Below are positions 63,209-64,000 of a stretch of DNA of 64,000 nucleotides, piece after piece. This DNA comes from Porpolomopsis calyptriformis (lineage: Eukaryota; Basidiomycota; Agaricomycetes; Agaricales; Hygrophoraceae). Position numbers and translations under genes: made by a program. The stretch covers positions 1,612,001 to 1,676,000 of the forward strand of contig OX621165.1 of assembly GCA_951640195.1 (NCBI GenBank). Reading direction: 5' to 3'. The notes under the pieces were generated by a model. It saw only the letters and a program-made list of their open reading frames with translations, was not told the origin of the DNA and searched no databases. Positions within the stretch are counted from its first letter, which is position 1. Every line of letters begins with the position of its first letter.

Positions 63209-64000
63209 TCACTGCCAATAACCTTGCTGCCGGGGCTGATAACTGTAGAAATTCCCATCGTTCCCACCCTGTGGATATCCAATATGACCTTGCGGTGCCT
63301 GGCCTTGATTTTGAAGCTGCGTCGCTTGCTGGCCCTGCGGCCCAGTCCCCGCATTCGACGCGAAGCGATTCGCCCCGTAGAACCCGCCCTGGGTATGTTG
63401 AGGTTGCGGTTGCACGCCTGCCCGTCCGGGTGGCCCCTGGCCGACCCCTGGTTGGCCAACACCGACCCCCGCCCCCACATCTTTCACACCGACATTCGGT
63501 GCGTACGGCTTATACGGCGTCTCCGGGGATCCACTCGTACGTTGTCCGATGGGAGGACCAGAAGACGGTCCTGTATTTTGTCCAAGACCCATAAAACCCT
63601 GCATTCCCTGGGCATTATATAATTGCTGGTGCTGCTTGGCGTAGTCAGCCGAAGGGAGATTCGCGGCTACACCCTGCGTATGAGTCAAATTGTGCTGCTG
63701 GTGTTGTTGGGTGTGATGCTGATATCCTATCTCATCGTAAGAAGCGGATGGATGCTGGGCGTATAATCCCTGGCCGTAAGGATTGGACTGCGGCGGGACA
63801 TTGGGACCTTGTTTCCCCGCGGGTGAGGGTGCCGATCCTGGACCTGGTGGGCCTGGTTGAAACATTGCCGGATACTTCACGTAAGGCTGGGGGACGCCAT
63901 ACGCCGAGTTGTATGGAGAGCCGTAATATTGGTTCTGAGGATATGGGTTGTAATAGTAGGGAACAGGTGGAGGATAACCTTGCTGTGGACCTTGGCCGGC
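63209..64000 (-). CDS. C-terminal part of a Gln/Gly/Pro/Tyr-rich low-complexity protein (N-terminus off the right edge)
   Basis: One open frame reading leftwards from beyond base 64000 to the stop at 63209. Sequence is rich in Gln, Gly, Pro, Tyr and Asn, with YYYNPYPQNQYYGSPYNSAY near the start of the visible part. Motifs further on are GGFYGANRFASNAG, GHIGYPQGGNDGNFYSYQPR and the terminus QQGYWQ. The composition is prion-like and fits a disordered assembly region. The aromatic, Gln-rich tail is reminiscent of the fungal Def1 family (RNA polymerase II degradation factor, with an N-terminal CUE domain), but the diagnostic domain is outside the window and I cannot confirm this. The protein type may also be an RNA-binding or vesicle-coat scaffold. 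Confidence 0.6.
   Translation of the reverse strand, partial: AGQGPQQGYPPPVPYYYNPYPQNQYYGSPYNSAYGVPQPYVKYPAMFQPGPPGPGSAPSPAGKQGPNVPPQSNPYGQGLYAQHPSASYDEIGYQHHTQQHQQHNLTHTQGVAANLPSADYAKQHQQLYNAQGMQGFMGLGQNTGPSSGPPIGQRTSGSPETPYKPYAPNVGVKDVGAGVGVGQPGVGQGPPGRAGVQPQPQHTQGGFYGANRFASNAGTGPQGQQATQLQNQGQAPQGHIGYPQGGNDGNFYSYQPRQQGYWQ

Noticed and set aside
1..64000. CRISPR arrays, bacterial operons, integrated viruses or intact transposons
   Set aside because: No regularly spaced repeats, no terminal inverted or long terminal repeats, and no reverse transcriptase, integrase, transposase or viral protein motifs were seen.

Overview
The window is nuclear DNA of a filamentous basidiomycete, most probably an Agaricomycete (mushroom-forming fungus). 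Genes carry many short GT-AG introns (about 45-70 bases), are densely packed on both strands, and several encode families typical of this group: DUF6533 membrane proteins, a wax-synthase-like membrane acyltransferase, a single-pass surface glycoprotein and a fungal MFSD1-like carrier. I see no virus, prophage, CRISPR array, rRNA or tRNA, and no intact transposon. Coordinates of spliced genes run from start codon to stop codon, introns included.

Left part (1-23.9 kb). A Munc13/C2 exocytosis protein runs off the left edge (minus). It is followed by a stretch holding what looks like a decayed or unrecognised minus-strand gene, then a large DDX60/Ski2-type helicase (plus). The helicase converges on an ER-lumenal Hsp70 of the Lhs1/HYOU1 type ending in DDEL (minus). 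Next are a Ser/Pro-rich basidiomycete protein, an aminoglycoside-phosphotransferase-fold protein, an Ish1/Msc1 repeat protein, an MFS carrier, and an NAD malate dehydrogenase ending in the peroxisomal signal SKL and containing 8- and 16-base micro-exons.

Middle (23.9-43 kb). After a gene-poor 1.8 kb there is a tandem pair of DUF6533 membrane-protein genes made by a segmental duplication of about 2.1 kb. Then come a long coiled-coil protein, TFIIE-beta, an F-box/LRR-like relic, a membrane glycoprotein, a wax-synthase-like enzyme, and PAN3, the poly(A)-nuclease adaptor.

Right part (43-64 kb). This is a run of housekeeping genes: a Cid1-type terminal nucleotidyltransferase (divergent from PAN3), LSm7, importin beta-1, a peroxisomal Lon protease (ending SRL), choline-phosphate cytidylyltransferase, an amidohydrolase-3 enzyme, TAF8, an HMCES/SRAP abasic-site protein, and the C-terminal part of a Gln/Gly/Pro-rich protein off the right edge.

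Themes. RNA 3'-end metabolism: PAN3 and the Cid1-like enzyme share one 570-base intergenic region, with LSm7 close by. Peroxisome function: malate dehydrogenase and Lon both carry PTS1 ends and both have a CACGTG element upstream. Extreme compaction: two head-to-head gene pairs have start codons only 23 and 25 bases apart, so their promoters and 5' leaders must overlap neighbouring coding sequence. I found no clear previously undescribed multi-gene system. The points most worth checking are the malate dehydrogenase micro-exons, the very short bidirectional intergenic regions, the DUF6533 duplication, and the unidentified relics.
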